A DNA stretch of 64,000 bases from Salinicoccus hispanicus (GTDB lineage Bacteria; Bacillota; Bacilli; Staphylococcales; Salinicoccaceae). Below, piece after piece: positions 53,257 through 62,469 of this stretch. Each line of letters opens with the position of its first letter. The stretch's first letter is position 1. The stretch spans positions 62,001 through 126,000 of the forward strand of contig NZ_WUUK01000004.1 in the NCBI RefSeq assembly GCF_009831115.1, in the 5' to 3' direction. Both the position numbers and the translations under genes were made by a program. The notes beneath the pieces are model-generated. The model did not search any database. It was not told where the DNA came from and worked only from the letters and a program-made list of their open reading frames with translations.

Positions 53257-54144
53257 TTAAGCATCTTTTATTTTTCTCAGAAACCGAATTTCTTCATTTC
53301 TGATCTTCATCTTCCGTGCCATGGAAACGATATTGCGCTTTGTAAAGCAGTCATAACGATTCTTTCTCACTTCATCCAAAATTTCCCGGTAGACGGATAA
53401 TGACATCAGGAGAGGGAGCCGTGCCTCTTCTTTATAATGGATAATCTCACTTCTGAAATCGTCGTAGAGTGTTTCGGCCTGTGCAGCAAGGTCTTCCCAC
53501 ACATTTATGAATACTTGATCGATTTTCCCCTGCTCAATCTGATTCATGGCACAGCCGTGCTCTTTGAGAACGGACGATGGTATGTAGACACGTCCATGCT
53601 GCCTCATGTCTTCTCCGACATCTCTCAGTATATTGGTCAACTGCATCGCAACCCCGAGTTTTTCTGCGTTGATCTTCCGCTCTGTACCCGGGTCGTCACA
53701 TAGTATCGGCAGGAGTAATCTGCCGACAGAACCGGCAACGTGATTGCTATAGTCGATGAGTGCCTTCATATCTTTCGGTTGTTCGAAGTTGACGTCCATC
53801 TCCTGGCCTCTGATCTGGGCATAAAGCATGGACTTATCAATGGCATAACGCTCACAGGTGTCCTGTAACGCACGCCACATCGGAGTATCAGGGGGAACAC
53901 CCTCAACGAAGTCATCCAGATCGGCCTCAAGTTTTCTAAGGTTTTCCAGGCGCTCCCCTGTCCCTTCTGCATGATCAATGGCATCATCTGCCATCCGACA
54001 GAAGGCATAGATGGCATAGACTGCTTTGGCATCCAGTTCAGGCAGGCTGGAGAACGCATAATAGAAGCTTTTGGAGTGCTCTTTTATTATGGATTCGCAT
54101 ATTTTGTAATCATTTTCCAATGAGGGGGTGTAGGGTTCCATCAT
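53257..54144 (-). CDS. crtM: Dehydrosqualene synthase CrtM
   Basis: A 295-residue trans-isoprenyl synthase that joins two farnesyl diphosphates to dehydrosqualene (4,4'-diapophytoene), the entry step of C30 carotenoids. Both Asp-rich Mg-diphosphate motifs are present, CRMADDAIDHAEG (about residues 50-62) and LTNILRDVGEDMRQ (about 169-182), with HSKSFYYAFSSLP near the start. The start is ATG 54144, eight bases after TAGGAG. GTG 54150 is too close. It lies 11 bases after crtN and 14 before crtP. Confidence 0.94.
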   Translation of the reverse strand: MMEPYTPSLENDYKICESIIKEHSKSFYYAFSSLPELDAKAVYAIYAFCRMADDAIDHAEGTGERLENLRKLEADLDDFVEGVPPDTPMWRALQDTCERYAIDKSMLYAQIRGQEMDVNFEQPKDMKALIDYSNHVAGSVGRLLLPILCDDPGTERKINAEKLGVAMQLTNILRDVGEDMRQHGRVYIPSSVLKEHGCAMNQIEQGKIDQVFINVWEDLAAQAETLYDDFRSEIIHYKEEARLPLLMSLSVYREILDEVRKNRYDCFTKRNIVSMARKMKIRNEEIRFLRKIKDA

Positions 54145-54155
54145 GATCACATCTC

Positions 54156-55658
54156 CTATCGATGATTTTCATCCTTCAAAAGTTCTCCGACTGCAATCTT
54201 TGAAGACAGCAGTACAATCGGTACACCAGCACCTGGATGCGTACTGCTCCCTGTAAAGTAGAGGTTGTCACAGTGCGTTGCTTTGCTTTGGGGCCTCATA
54301 TGATTACTCTGTGTCAATGTCGGTCTCAGACCGAACGTTGCACCATTATATGCATTGAAGCGACCTTCAAACTGGAGTGGTGTCATTCTCTTCTCTGCGA
54401 CAATCTCCTGATCGAAATTCCCCATCCCTGGAAGCATTTTGATTTTTTCAATGATCTTATCACGATACAACTGCGTTATTTCATCGTTCCATTCGTACTT
54501 CATCGTAGAAAGATCTGAAACCGGCATCAGTATATATATGCCATCCTTATCTTCTGGCGCAAGGGACGGATCGATTTTTGAAGCAAGGTACATATAGAGT
54601 GAGGGATCCTCCAGAATGTCTCCCTCAAAAATCTGGTTGATATTTGTATCAAGATCCTCCGAAAATACAAAGTTGTGCACATTATCAATCTCAGGGTATT
54701 TCCTATCCATACCAAGATAGAGTACGAAGCATGAGCAGGAATAGTCCATCTTATCGATTTTCTCATCACGATACTTGCCTTTATGTTCCGGCTTTTCGAT
54801 CAGGTTTTTCAAGGCATATGGAAAATCGGCATTGCACATGATGTAATCTGAAGCCATGAACGTTTCATCAACTGAAACGCCAATGGCTTTCTGGTCCTCT
54901 ATGACGATACGTTCGACACTTGTATCGTATTCAATTTTGCCTCCAAGTTCCAGGAACAGTCGTTCCATGCCGGAAGCCATGGTACGCATGCCGCCCTTGA
55001 TGAACCATACCCCGTATAGAAACTCTATCATTGGAATGATTGTATAAAGTGATGGTCCCTTGAAAGGGGAAACACCGATGTAGAGTGTCTGAAAACTGAT
55101 CATCTGTCTCATACGCTTATCTTTAATATACTTCTTCATCAGATTTTCAGCGTTGCTCAATGTGCGCAGTTTGAGCCCCTGTCCGATCATGAATGGGTTG
55201 TAGAAATCCTTCTGGCTTCTGAATGGTCTTTGGAGAAAATGTTTTTTGGCAACATTGAACCGACCATACAAGTCGCTCAAGTATCTCATGAAGCCTTCTG
55301 CATCTTCATCACTGATCGCTTCGAACATTTCGATGTTCTGTACGAGATCATTGGTCACCTGATACTGTCTGGTACCATTGTCAAAATATCCACTGTACAT
55401 CGGATCGAGCCGTTGCATCGGGATGTAGTCATCGGGGTTGCGCCCTGCCAGCTCGAAAACTTCCCTATAGAGCTCGGGCATCATCACGATGGTCGGTCCG
55501 AGGTCGAAATAGTACCCATCGACATCAATACGATTCATTTTGCCCCCGGGTGTGGATTCCTTCTCAAGGATGGTGACAGTGTAACCTTCATTCTGCAAAC
55601 GGATTGCACTGGCAAGTCCTGCAACACCAGCACCAATAATAGTAATCGTCTTTGTCAT
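54156..55658 (-). CDS. crtN: Dehydrosqualene desaturase CrtN
   Basis: A 500-residue FAD desaturase that turns dehydrosqualene into 4,4'-diaponeurosporene by successive desaturations. Its motifs match S. aureus CrtN: TIIGAGVAGLASAIRLQ for FAD, DLGPTIVMMPELYREVF, SFQTLYIGVSPFKGPSLYTIIPMIE, DYSCSCFVLYLG and the C-terminal NLYFTGSSTHPGAGVPIVLLSSK. The start is ATG 55658 with GAGGGAG nine bases before it. It overlaps fni only if a longer start is assumed. The stop of fni is 13 bases upstream. Confidence 0.94.
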   Translation of the reverse strand: MTKTITIIGAGVAGLASAIRLQNEGYTVTILEKESTPGGKMNRIDVDGYYFDLGPTIVMMPELYREVFELAGRNPDDYIPMQRLDPMYSGYFDNGTRQYQVTNDLVQNIEMFEAISDEDAEGFMRYLSDLYGRFNVAKKHFLQRPFRSQKDFYNPFMIGQGLKLRTLSNAENLMKKYIKDKRMRQMISFQTLYIGVSPFKGPSLYTIIPMIEFLYGVWFIKGGMRTMASGMERLFLELGGKIEYDTSVERIVIEDQKAIGVSVDETFMASDYIMCNADFPYALKNLIEKPEHKGKYRDEKIDKMDYSCSCFVLYLGMDRKYPEIDNVHNFVFSEDLDTNINQIFEGDILEDPSLYMYLASKIDPSLAPEDKDGIYILMPVSDLSTMKYEWNDEITQLYRDKIIEKIKMLPGMGNFDQEIVAEKRMTPLQFEGRFNAYNGATFGLRPTLTQSNHMRPQSKATHCDNLYFTGSSTHPGAGVPIVLLSSKIAVGELLKDENHR

Positions 55659-55671
55659 TTTAACGGCTCCC

Positions 55672-56721
55672 TCAGCTATGTAACGAACGCTGTTTTTGCC
55701 ACGATAGAATTTCGGGGCTGAAAACAATCGAGCGTCTATTAATTTCTTCAATATTTCTTGCATTGATCATGACTGATATTTTCCGCATCTGATGGTGAAA
55801 CTGACTGATGTATTCTATCGCAGCTTCGATGCCATGGTACTCCACCTGTTCGAGCATTGTTCTCGACATTCCAACTGCTTTGGCACCGAGAGCAAGGCAT
55901 TTCATTGCATCAAGCGGTGTCTTGACACCGCCACTGGCCAGAATGGACATATCATCGACAAATGATTCAGCCTCCAGTAATGAAATGGCAGTAGAAAGCC
56001 CCCAGTTTTTGAGGTAGTCCATGTCCTTATTCTCGCGACGGGCGTTTTCGATTGACGCAAAATTTGTACCGCCTCTACCACTCACATCTGCATGCTGAAC
56101 ACCGATATCCTTCAAAATCTGAAGTGTTTCCCTGCTCATGCCGAATCCAACCTCTTTGACAATGACAGGTATGCTCACGTGCTGTACGATATTTTTGATA
56201 TTTCCACGCCATGTGCTGAAATTGCGATCTCCTTCCGGCATGATGAGTTCCTGGGGTGCATTGATATGAATCTGAAGCGCATCCGCCCCAATCAATTCAA
56301 TTGCCCGCTTTGCACCTTCCAGTGATACGTCGGCACCTACATTCGCAAAAATGAGGCCATTCGGATTGTGATTTCGGACAATGGTGAAAGAATCCGCAAG
56401 CTCGGGATGCTTCAGAGCAGCATGCATGGACCCGACAGCCATGGGTATGCCTGTTGCACCAGCGACTTCAGCCAACTTGCCATTGATGGTGCGTGTCCAT
56501 TCACTGCCCCCTGTCATCGCATTGATATAGAGTGGCTGGGTAAGTTTGAGCGGACCGATACGAGTAGACAGATCTACTTCGTCCAGGTTGAAGGATGGGA
56601 TGGACTGATGAACGAAATGGACATGATTGAAGTCAGAATCCGTCACTATAGAATCCTGATCGAGAGCATGCCTGACATGGTCATCTTTTCTGCGGCTTCT
56701 CAAATCTGTCTCTCTATTCAT
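55672..56721 (-). CDS. fni: Type 2 isopentenyl-diphosphate isomerase
   Basis: A 349-residue FMN- and NADPH-dependent isomerase that interconverts isopentenyl and dimethylallyl diphosphate. Seen are RRKDDHVRHAL at the start, YINAMTGGSEWT, ANVGADVSLEGAKRAI, QIHINAPQELIMPEGDR, VIVKEVGFGMSRET, DVSGRGGTNFASIENARR and ILASGGVKTPLDAMKCLALGAKAVGMSR, all standard for the IDI-2 family. As first gene of the carotenoid operon it would raise the supply of farnesyl diphosphate precursors. GGGAGG precedes the ATG. The 207 bases upstream hold the promoter, which I cannot pin down. Confidence 0.95.
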   Translation of the reverse strand: MNRETDLRSRRKDDHVRHALDQDSIVTDSDFNHVHFVHQSIPSFNLDEVDLSTRIGPLKLTQPLYINAMTGGSEWTRTINGKLAEVAGATGIPMAVGSMHAALKHPELADSFTIVRNHNPNGLIFANVGADVSLEGAKRAIELIGADALQIHINAPQELIMPEGDRNFSTWRGNIKNIVQHVSIPVIVKEVGFGMSRETLQILKDIGVQHADVSGRGGTNFASIENARRENKDMDYLKNWGLSTAISLLEAESFVDDMSILASGGVKTPLDAMKCLALGAKAVGMSRTMLEQVEYHGIEAAIEYISQFHHQMRKISVMINARNIEEINRRSIVFSPEILSWQKQRSLHS

Positions 56722-56892
56722 TCGACTCAGCCTCCCTTTCCATTTTTATTCTTTCAGATGATACAAACGTTCGAATATAATCAGCAATATGCAAGTTTTT
56801 TATGAATATATACAATTATCAATGAAGAGCAGGTGCTTTGTAAAATGATAAGCGCACAATATAATTAAAAACGTCATCAAAGGTAAAAAAAT

Positions 56893-56917
56893 AAGCACCG
56901 GATAAAATCCGGTGCTT
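56893..56917 (-). terminator. Terminator of the second BCCT gene
   Basis: An 11-bp perfect stem (AAGCACCGGAT with ATCCGGTGCTT) is followed on the minus strand by ATTTTTTTAC, 12 bases beyond the stop at 56929. Confidence 0.9.
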
Positions 56918-56928
56918 GATTGGGAAGC

Positions 56929-58557
56929 CTATTCCCGATTCTCAGCTTCCTGCTCCATCTGTTTTCTGAGTTTGATTTCTTCTGCGCGTTCACGTTTTGA
57001 TTTCTCAACATATTCCTTCATGCGCTGTTTGTTCGGAGTGATGGAAAGGCCGAGATATTTTCTTTCCTCATTTGCATCCTTGTAGAAGGAGACCATCATC
57101 GACATGATGATCAAGCTGAATGGGAAGGCCGATACAATCGCGGCTGATTGCAAAGCGTTCAGTCCTGAATCTCCTCCGGAGAGCAGAAGGACAAAAGCGA
57201 TGGAGGAAAGTGCAATACCCCATACCACTTTTATCTTATTGGATGGCTGAAGTGAGCCATACGTCGTCTGCATGCCAAGAACGTAAGTGGCTGAATCGGC
57301 AGATGTCACAAAGAATGATGCGATGAGAAGCAATGCTATGACTGATAGCAGCATGCTCAATGGCAGTTCATTAAATATGCCGAACAGCATCGTTTCAGGG
57401 CTCAGTTCAAAAATGGACGGTGTGGCCTGCCCGATTTCAATGCCCGTAACGCCGAACACACTGAACCATAGAATACTGACTGCAGTCGGTACGAGTAGTA
57501 CAGCCATGATGAACTCACGTACTGTACGGCCTTTTGAAACTCTGGCAATGAATATGCCGACAAATGGACTCCAACTCATCCACCAGCCCCAGTAGTAGAT
57601 CGTCCATACTTCAAGCCAGTCATTCTTCTGCTGGTTGAGCGGTGCAACGTCAAGACTGTTAAATAGGAATGTATCGAGCATGGCACCTGTAGATGTATTC
57701 ATCATGTTCAGTATCATCATGGTCGGACCGATAATGAGTACTACGATGAGAAGCGTACCTGCAAGTCCCATATTCAGGTTACTTAAGTACTGGATACCCT
57801 TGCTTAATCCGCTCCAGGCACTGAGGAGGAACAGGAACGTTACTACAGTAATGATGATTCCCTGTGTCACAATATTGATCGGGACGTTGAATAGATAGTT
57901 CAGACCACCATTGATCTGAAGTGTACCGATACCAAGAGAGACTGCAACACCGATGATGGTTGCAAATACGGACAAAACGTCTACTGCGACGCCGATCGGA
58001 CCATCGACACGGTTACCAAGAATTGGTCTGAGCGTCTTGGATAGAAGTCCAACTTCGCCTTTTCTGAATTGGGAATATGCAAGAGCCAGAGCGACAACAC
58101 CATACATTGCCCAGGCGTGGAAACCATAGTGGAAGAAAGTCGAACGCATCGCCTCGACCATTGCTTGATCTGTCTGTGGATCTGCTGTCGGAGGTCCCAT
58201 GTAGTGCTGGATCGGTTCAGCAGCACCATAGAAGACAAGTCCGATTCCCATACCCGCACTGAAAAGCATGGCGAGCCATGAAATGGTTCTGAATTCAGGT
58301 TTGTGATACGGCTTACCGAGTTTCAATTTACCGATTGGACTGAAGATGAGGAAGATGGAGAAAAATACCATTGCTGTTGTGATAATCAGGTAGTACCATC
58401 CAAAGTACTCTATGATCCATGAACCGACATTGCCTGTAACTATGCCGAATCGATCAGGAATGAATGCACCAATGACAACCATGAGGCCGACAATGATGGA
58501 GGCATAAGTAAAAACTTTCGACAGTTTTTTACCGCTTGGTTGTTCAGGATGTTCCAT
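56929..58557 (-). CDS. BCCT family glycine betaine/choline transporter, second copy
   Basis: A 542-residue twelve-helix osmolyte carrier closely related to the gene at 13159-14772. The BCCT signature YYWGWWMSWSPFVGIFIARVSKGRTVRE and glycine-rich FSAGMGIGLVFYGAAEP are intact, and a charged C-terminal tail rich in Glu and Lys (KSKRERAEEIKLRKQMEQEAE) is longer than in the first copy. It probably imports betaine-type solutes with Na+. The start at ATG 58557 lies 11 bases after AAAGGAGG. The in-frame start at 58656 precedes that site and would add a spurious helix. Confidence 0.92.
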   Translation of the reverse strand: MEHPEQPSGKKLSKVFTYASIIVGLMVVIGAFIPDRFGIVTGNVGSWIIEYFGWYYLIITTAMVFFSIFLIFSPIGKLKLGKPYHKPEFRTISWLAMLFSAGMGIGLVFYGAAEPIQHYMGPPTADPQTDQAMVEAMRSTFFHYGFHAWAMYGVVALALAYSQFRKGEVGLLSKTLRPILGNRVDGPIGVAVDVLSVFATIIGVAVSLGIGTLQINGGLNYLFNVPINIVTQGIIITVVTFLFLLSAWSGLSKGIQYLSNLNMGLAGTLLIVVLIIGPTMMILNMMNTSTGAMLDTFLFNSLDVAPLNQQKNDWLEVWTIYYWGWWMSWSPFVGIFIARVSKGRTVREFIMAVLLVPTAVSILWFSVFGVTGIEIGQATPSIFELSPETMLFGIFNELPLSMLLSVIALLLIASFFVTSADSATYVLGMQTTYGSLQPSNKIKVVWGIALSSIAFVLLLSGGDSGLNALQSAAIVSAFPFSLIIMSMMVSFYKDANEERKYLGLSITPNKQRMKEYVEKSKRERAEEIKLRKQMEQEAENRE

Positions 58558-58887
58558 AGGACAAATATCCTCCTTTGGTTTTTGTACTGAAATGTGGCTG
58601 AAAGATAGCCAGGTGTAAAAAAGTACTGCTATAAACAACGTTAATAATAATAACAAACTAAGAGTTCAATTACAACTTCCTATATAAATAGGAACACTCT
58701 CAAAGGAAGAAGGTGGTATTGTCCTGCTTTCCCGCCCCACATTCAAGGTAGCTTACAATACTATAAATACCCATAAAAAATAACGCCGTTGCAACGGCGT
58801 TATCATATTAGGAGAAGTATTTTTGAGATTTTACAACAGCTATAAATCCATCCTAGGATTCCATGTAGATAAGTAAACGAAATGAAG
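58558..58887. other. Intergenic region between BCCT gene and dha operon
   Basis: About 330 bases without a credible gene on either strand. It carries the BCCT ribosome binding site at its left end and the large palindrome at 58780-58803. Between 58804 and 58887 only frames of under five codons start with ATG on the minus strand. Confidence 0.5.
58780..58803 (-). terminator. Perfect 24-base palindrome with T-tract
   Basis: ATAACGCCGTTG and its complement CAACGGCGTTAT meet without a spacer, and the minus-strand flank is TTTTTTATGGG, as in an intrinsic terminator. It lies 85 bases past the first dha terminator, so it may be a back-up terminator or the end of a short RNA. Confidence 0.65.
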
Positions 58888-58918
58888 ATTCCGCAGCACT
58901 CGATGAGAACTGCGGAAT
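58888..58918 (-). terminator. Terminator of the dhaKLM operon
   Basis: A 9-bp stem (ATTCCGCAG at 58888-58896 with CTGCGGAAT at 58910-58918) is followed by CTTCATTTCG, 12 bases beyond the dhaM stop. Confidence 0.75.
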
Positions 58919-58930
58919 ACCTCGCTTCAT

Positions 58931-59293
58931 CTACTTTTTCATTTCCTGAAGCTTCTCAAGAATTCCATCCGTTTCCGTGCCGACACTATTTTCAACAGCA
59001 GCGAGGAAACTGCCTTCAACAATGGGCGCTTCAGAGATGTGAAGTGTATAATTTCCATCATACATTTCCACTGCCATTTCAAGGTTCATCTTACTGGAGC
59101 CGATATCATAGAAACAGATTGTATCTTCCTGGACCTGATCGAGCATATCATTGATCTGATCGACACTGGTACCGATACCATCATCCATACCGCCTGAAGC
59201 CTGGATGACTGTATCTTTCGCCATCTGGGAAACAAGCGCTCTAGTACCTTCTGCTATATCCTTACTGTGACTGATGATCAGAATTTCGGTCAT
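58931..59293 (-). CDS. dhaM: PTS-dependent dihydroxyacetone kinase, phosphotransferase subunit DhaM
   Basis: A 120-residue EIIA-Man-fold protein. The phospho-acceptor is H9 in ILIISHSKDIAEG, and SGGMDDGIGTSVDQI matches the family. Unlike E. coli DhaM it has only this domain and lacks the HPr and EI-like parts, as in other Firmicutes. It takes phosphate from HPr and rephosphorylates ADP on DhaL. Its ATG overlaps the dhaL stop (ATGA). Confidence 0.93.
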   Translation of the reverse strand: MTEILIISHSKDIAEGTRALVSQMAKDTVIQASGGMDDGIGTSVDQINDMLDQVQEDTICFYDIGSSKMNLEMAVEMYDGNYTLHISEAPIVEGSFLAAVENSVGTETDGILEKLQEMKK

Positions 59294-59871
59294 TTTCCAA
59301 CACCCTCTCCCAATGCATGGATAATATAGACGGCACTTTGCGCGCCAGGGTCTATCGTTCCTTTGGACTGTTCTTTGAAATATGCAGCACGCCCCTTGGT
59401 TGCAACCATATCCTCTGTTTCCTCAGCAAGCGACTGAAGGTCATCCAGTTTGAGAGCACCACTTTCCCGGAGCAGCCCGGCAGATTTTGAGATGACATCA
59501 TACATCGTCTTCTCGCCACCTTCAACCTTACCTTTGCTGGCTACTGTATCAGCGAAAACATCAAGTATTTCCATTAGGTTTTCCTTGTCGATCTCTTCTT
59601 TTGCAACTTCGCTCATTTTGACAAAGCTGAAACCATAAAGCGGTCCACTTGCTCCGCCGATTGAACTCATCAAGGTCATTCCTGTCTGTTTCAGTACTTC
59701 GGGAGCAGACCCTGCAGAGACCTTTTCATTTACTGCCGAAAATCCGCGTTTCATATTCACCCCATGATCCCCATCGCCAATCTCCCTGTCAAGGCCTGTA
59801 AGTTCACTTTCCTTGTCATCGAAAACAGACTTCAGTCCGTGCATCTGTTCAAGCAGTTTGTCACCATTCAT
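59290..59871 (-). CDS. dhaL: Dihydroxyacetone kinase ADP-binding subunit DhaL
   Basis: A 193-residue helical subunit that holds ADP/ATP as a fixed cofactor. The Mg-binding aspartates are in LDREIGDGDHGVNMKRGF (about residues 24-41). GGASGPLYGFSF, GGEKTMYDVI and KGRAAYFKEQSKGTIDPGAQSA further match DhaL. It transfers phosphate from DhaM to dihydroxyacetone on DhaK. AGGAGG precedes the ATG, 12 bases after dhaK. Confidence 0.95.
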   Translation of the reverse strand: MNGDKLLEQMHGLKSVFDDKESELTGLDREIGDGDHGVNMKRGFSAVNEKVSAGSAPEVLKQTGMTLMSSIGGASGPLYGFSFVKMSEVAKEEIDKENLMEILDVFADTVASKGKVEGGEKTMYDVISKSAGLLRESGALKLDDLQSLAEETEDMVATKGRAAYFKEQSKGTIDPGAQSAVYIIHALGEGVGK

Positions 59872-59883
59872 AGTTCGAACCTC

Positions 59884-60849
59884 CTATTTGAAATACTTGG
59901 ATCGTGTCTTTGCTTCCAGGCTATCCAGAACATCCTGGTCTTCGTCCAGTACAGTCAGCGAAAAGCCCTGCATATCCAGTGCAGTCATATAGTCGCCGAC
60001 CAGCAGCTTGGAAACAGCGATATTACGAGATGCCAGATTTTCCATTACATATTTTGTTGCAATACTGAGCTCACTTTCCGGTGTGCCTCCCATGCCATTG
60101 ACCATCACGATCAAGCGGGAACTGTCTGTGTGTTTGAAAAGCTCTTCCAGCATGCGGTCTACAATCTTGTCGACAGTTTCCGACTTCTCACGGTATATTC
60201 CTTTTTCTCCGTGTATGCCGACGCCGATCTCCATTTCATCTTCATCAAGGTCAAAGCCATACTCTCCTGTAGTGGGTACAAGGCATGGTGCTATCGCCAT
60301 GCCGATGGAGTATAGGCTTTCCATCATACCCTCCACCTTTTCGACAATTTCATCCAAAGGCAGATTCTGGTCTGACAGATAACCGGCATATTTATGGACA
60401 ATGACGGTTCCTGCAACACCGCGTCTCTGTTCTTCATTATCAATCGCAACATCGTCTCTGACAACAACGGAAGATACCTGATGGCCTTCTGCTTGTGCCA
60501 TTTCCTGGGCCATCTCGAAGTTCATGACATCACCGCTATAATTCTTGATGATGAGCAGCACCCCATCTCCATTATCCGCAGCCTTTATTGCCGCCAGCAC
60601 TTTATCTGGAGTTGGAGAGGTGAATACCTCACCACATACCGCAGCATCAAGCATTCCTTCAGCGACATATCCTGCATGTGCAGGTTCATGGCCGCTTCCG
60701 CCACCTGATACGAGTGCGACACCGCTCTGTTTCTTGTCTCTTCTGACTACCACCGTCTCTTCGATGATATCAATGGCCTCATCACGCAGTTTCAGACCAT
60801 CAATCATATCCGTCAAAAAGCTTTCCCGATCATTCATCAGTTTCTTCAT
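59884..60849 (-). CDS. dhaK: Dihydroxyacetone kinase substrate-binding subunit DhaK
   Basis: A 321-residue subunit that binds dihydroxyacetone covalently as a hemiaminal. The GG-rich site ALVSGGGSGHEPAHAGYVAEGML (about 45-67), IIKNYSGDVMNFEMA, and the substrate His H213 in EIGVGIHGEKGI are present. The product is dihydroxyacetone phosphate, which enters glycolysis. The start is ATG 60849 with AAAGGAGG before it. No DhaS/DhaQ-type regulator is adjacent. An aldehyde dehydrogenase gene lies 68 bases upstream and may share the transcript. Confidence 0.95.
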   Translation of the reverse strand: MKKLMNDRESFLTDMIDGLKLRDEAIDIIEETVVVRRDKKQSGVALVSGGGSGHEPAHAGYVAEGMLDAAVCGEVFTSPTPDKVLAAIKAADNGDGVLLIIKNYSGDVMNFEMAQEMAQAEGHQVSSVVVRDDVAIDNEEQRRGVAGTVIVHKYAGYLSDQNLPLDEIVEKVEGMMESLYSIGMAIAPCLVPTTGEYGFDLDEDEMEIGVGIHGEKGIYREKSETVDKIVDRMLEELFKHTDSSRLIVMVNGMGGTPESELSIATKYVMENLASRNIAVSKLLVGDYMTALDMQGFSLTVLDEDQDVLDSLEAKTRSKYFK

Positions 60850-60917
60850 GATTTCTCCTCCTTTTCCATACGTACTTATACCCCAATCCATGGATGAATT
60901 GGGGTGAGTATTGAATA

Positions 60918-62345
60918 TTATTTAAAATAGCCTTTTATGGCTTTGACCTCAAGAAATTCCTCGATGCCATAGTCGCCCCATTCGCGGCCGATACCTGATT
61001 GCTTATATCCGCCGAACGGCAGGTCGGTACGTCCTTTTGCACCATTGATCTCAACAGTGCCTGCCTCAATACTGCGTGCGACATGCTTGAGCGTTTCCAT
61101 GTCTTCACCGAATACATATCCAGCAAGGCCGTATTTCGTATCATTCGCGATTTCAATGGCTTCATCCAGGTTTTTGTACGTGATGACGGACATTACAGGT
61201 CCAAATATCTCCTCCTGTGCAATCGTCATATCGTTTCTGACATCCGAGAATATTGTCGGTTTGACATAATACCCTTTATCGAGATTTTCCGGCTGGCCAC
61301 TTCCCCCGTGGAAAAGCGTCGCGCCTTCTTTCGTTCCCTTTTCAATATAGGACTGGACCGTATCGAACTGCTTTCTGCTGATCAATGGACCTATGGTTGT
61401 GCCTTCTTCACGGGGACGACCTACGTTCACCTGTTCCATTTCCCGCTTCGCAGCTTCAAGGAATGCTTCTTTCTTCGATTCAGAAATCAGCGTTCTTGTG
61501 CCGGCAGTACATACCTGTCCTGAATTATGGACAACTTTTTTGACAGCGATTTTGGCAGCCTCTGCAATATCAGCATCTTCCAGAATGATGAGCGGGGATT
61601 TGCCGCCCAGTTCAAGAGAGACTTTCTTAAAGTCTCTACTTGCTTTTTCCATGATTTTGGAGCCGGTGGAACCGGAGCCCGTAAAGGATATCATACGTAC
61701 TTTCGGATGTTCGCTGAGCGGATTGCCTACACCTTCACCATCTCCATTGACGAGATTGAAGACACCTTTCGGTACACCGGCCTTGTCGAAGATTTCTGCC
61801 AGGATGATTGCTGCAAAAGGTGTTTCCTCCGATGGTTTCATAACGACAGTACTGCCGGCAGCGATCGCCCCCGCCAGTTTCAATGAAGTCTGGTTGGTCG
61901 GGAAGTTCCATGGTGTAATCAGTCCAGCAACACCAATTGCTTCTTTGACGACCAGGTGGTCTCCTCTCTGTTCTTCGAATTCAAAAGTATCCAGCGCATC
62001 CCTGGCAGCTTTGAAGTGATTGAGACCTGCTTGATAATGTGTTTCCTCGGACATTTTCAAAGGAGAACCCAATTCATCTGTAATCGTTTCGATCAGATCG
62101 TTCTTACGGTTTTCATACTCCACTACAATCCTATCCAGCAGTTCGTGCCTTTCTTCTACAGGTGTATGGCGGAATTTCAGATAGACCGAATGCGCGGCTT
62201 CTACAGCCTTGTCAACATCCTCGGCGTTTCCTTTGGCGATTCTGCCGAATACCTCCCCGGTTGCAGGGTTGATGACATCTATCATTTCTCCACTCGTACT
62301 CTCAATCCATTCACCATTTATATACTGCTTTGTCTGTTCTCTCAT
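60918..62345 (-). CDS. NAD(P)-dependent aldehyde dehydrogenase
   Basis: A 475-residue ALDH-superfamily enzyme. Key parts are [56 protein letters not shown] (catalytic Glu), the nucleophile Cys in [14 protein letters not shown], and [15 protein letters not shown]. The nearest relatives are broad-range ALDHs of the DhaS/YfmT type. Its neighbours dhaKLM suggest a role on glycerol- or methylglyoxal-derived aldehydes, but this is inference. GGGGA precedes the ATG. A 7-bp inverted repeat at 60881-60904, between its stop and dhaK, lacks a T-tract. Confidence 0.92.
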   Translation of the reverse strand: MREQTKQYINGEWIESTSGEMIDVINPATGEVFGRIAKGNAEDVDKAVEAAHSVYLKFRHTPVEERHELLDRIVVEYENRKNDLIETITDELGSPLKMSEETHYQAGLNHFKAARDALDTFEFEEQRGDHLVVKEAIGVAGLITPWNFPTNQTSLKLAGAIAAGSTVVMKPSEETPFAAIILAEIFDKAGVPKGVFNLVNGDGEGVGNPLSEHPKVRMISFTGSGSTGSKIMEKASRDFKKVSLELGGKSPLIILEDADIAEAAKIAVKKVVHNSGQVCTAGTRTLISESKKEAFLEAAKREMEQVNVGRPREEGTTIGPLISRKQFDTVQSYIEKGTKEGATLFHGGSGQPENLDKGYYVKPTIFSDVRNDMTIAQEEIFGPVMSVITYKNLDEAIEIANDTKYGLAGYVFGEDMETLKHVARSIEAGTVEINGAKGRTDLPFGGYKQSGIGREWGDYGIEEFLEVKAIKGYFK

Positions 62346-62436
62346 TTTATGCCATTCCCCTTTACAGTTTATGTCTTCTATCCTTTAGCCTAAATTATAA
62401 GTCTCTAATCATTGAAAATGGAAACATATAAAAAAT

Positions 62437-62461
62437 AGAATATCCCGGATAGGGATATTCT
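62437..62461 (-). terminator. Terminator of the YeeE/YedE gene
   Basis: A 10-bp perfect stem (AGAATATCCC at 62437-62446 with GGGATATTCT at 62452-62461) is followed by ATTTTTTATATG on the minus strand, nine bases beyond the stop. Confidence 0.9.
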
Positions 62462-62469
62462 ATTATGAA

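Noticed and set aside
60881-60904. Inverted repeat CCCCAAT/ATTGGGG between aldehyde dehydrogenase and dhaK as a terminator
   Set aside because: Only seven pairs and no T-tract on the minus strand, so termination is doubtful. An operator cannot be excluded.
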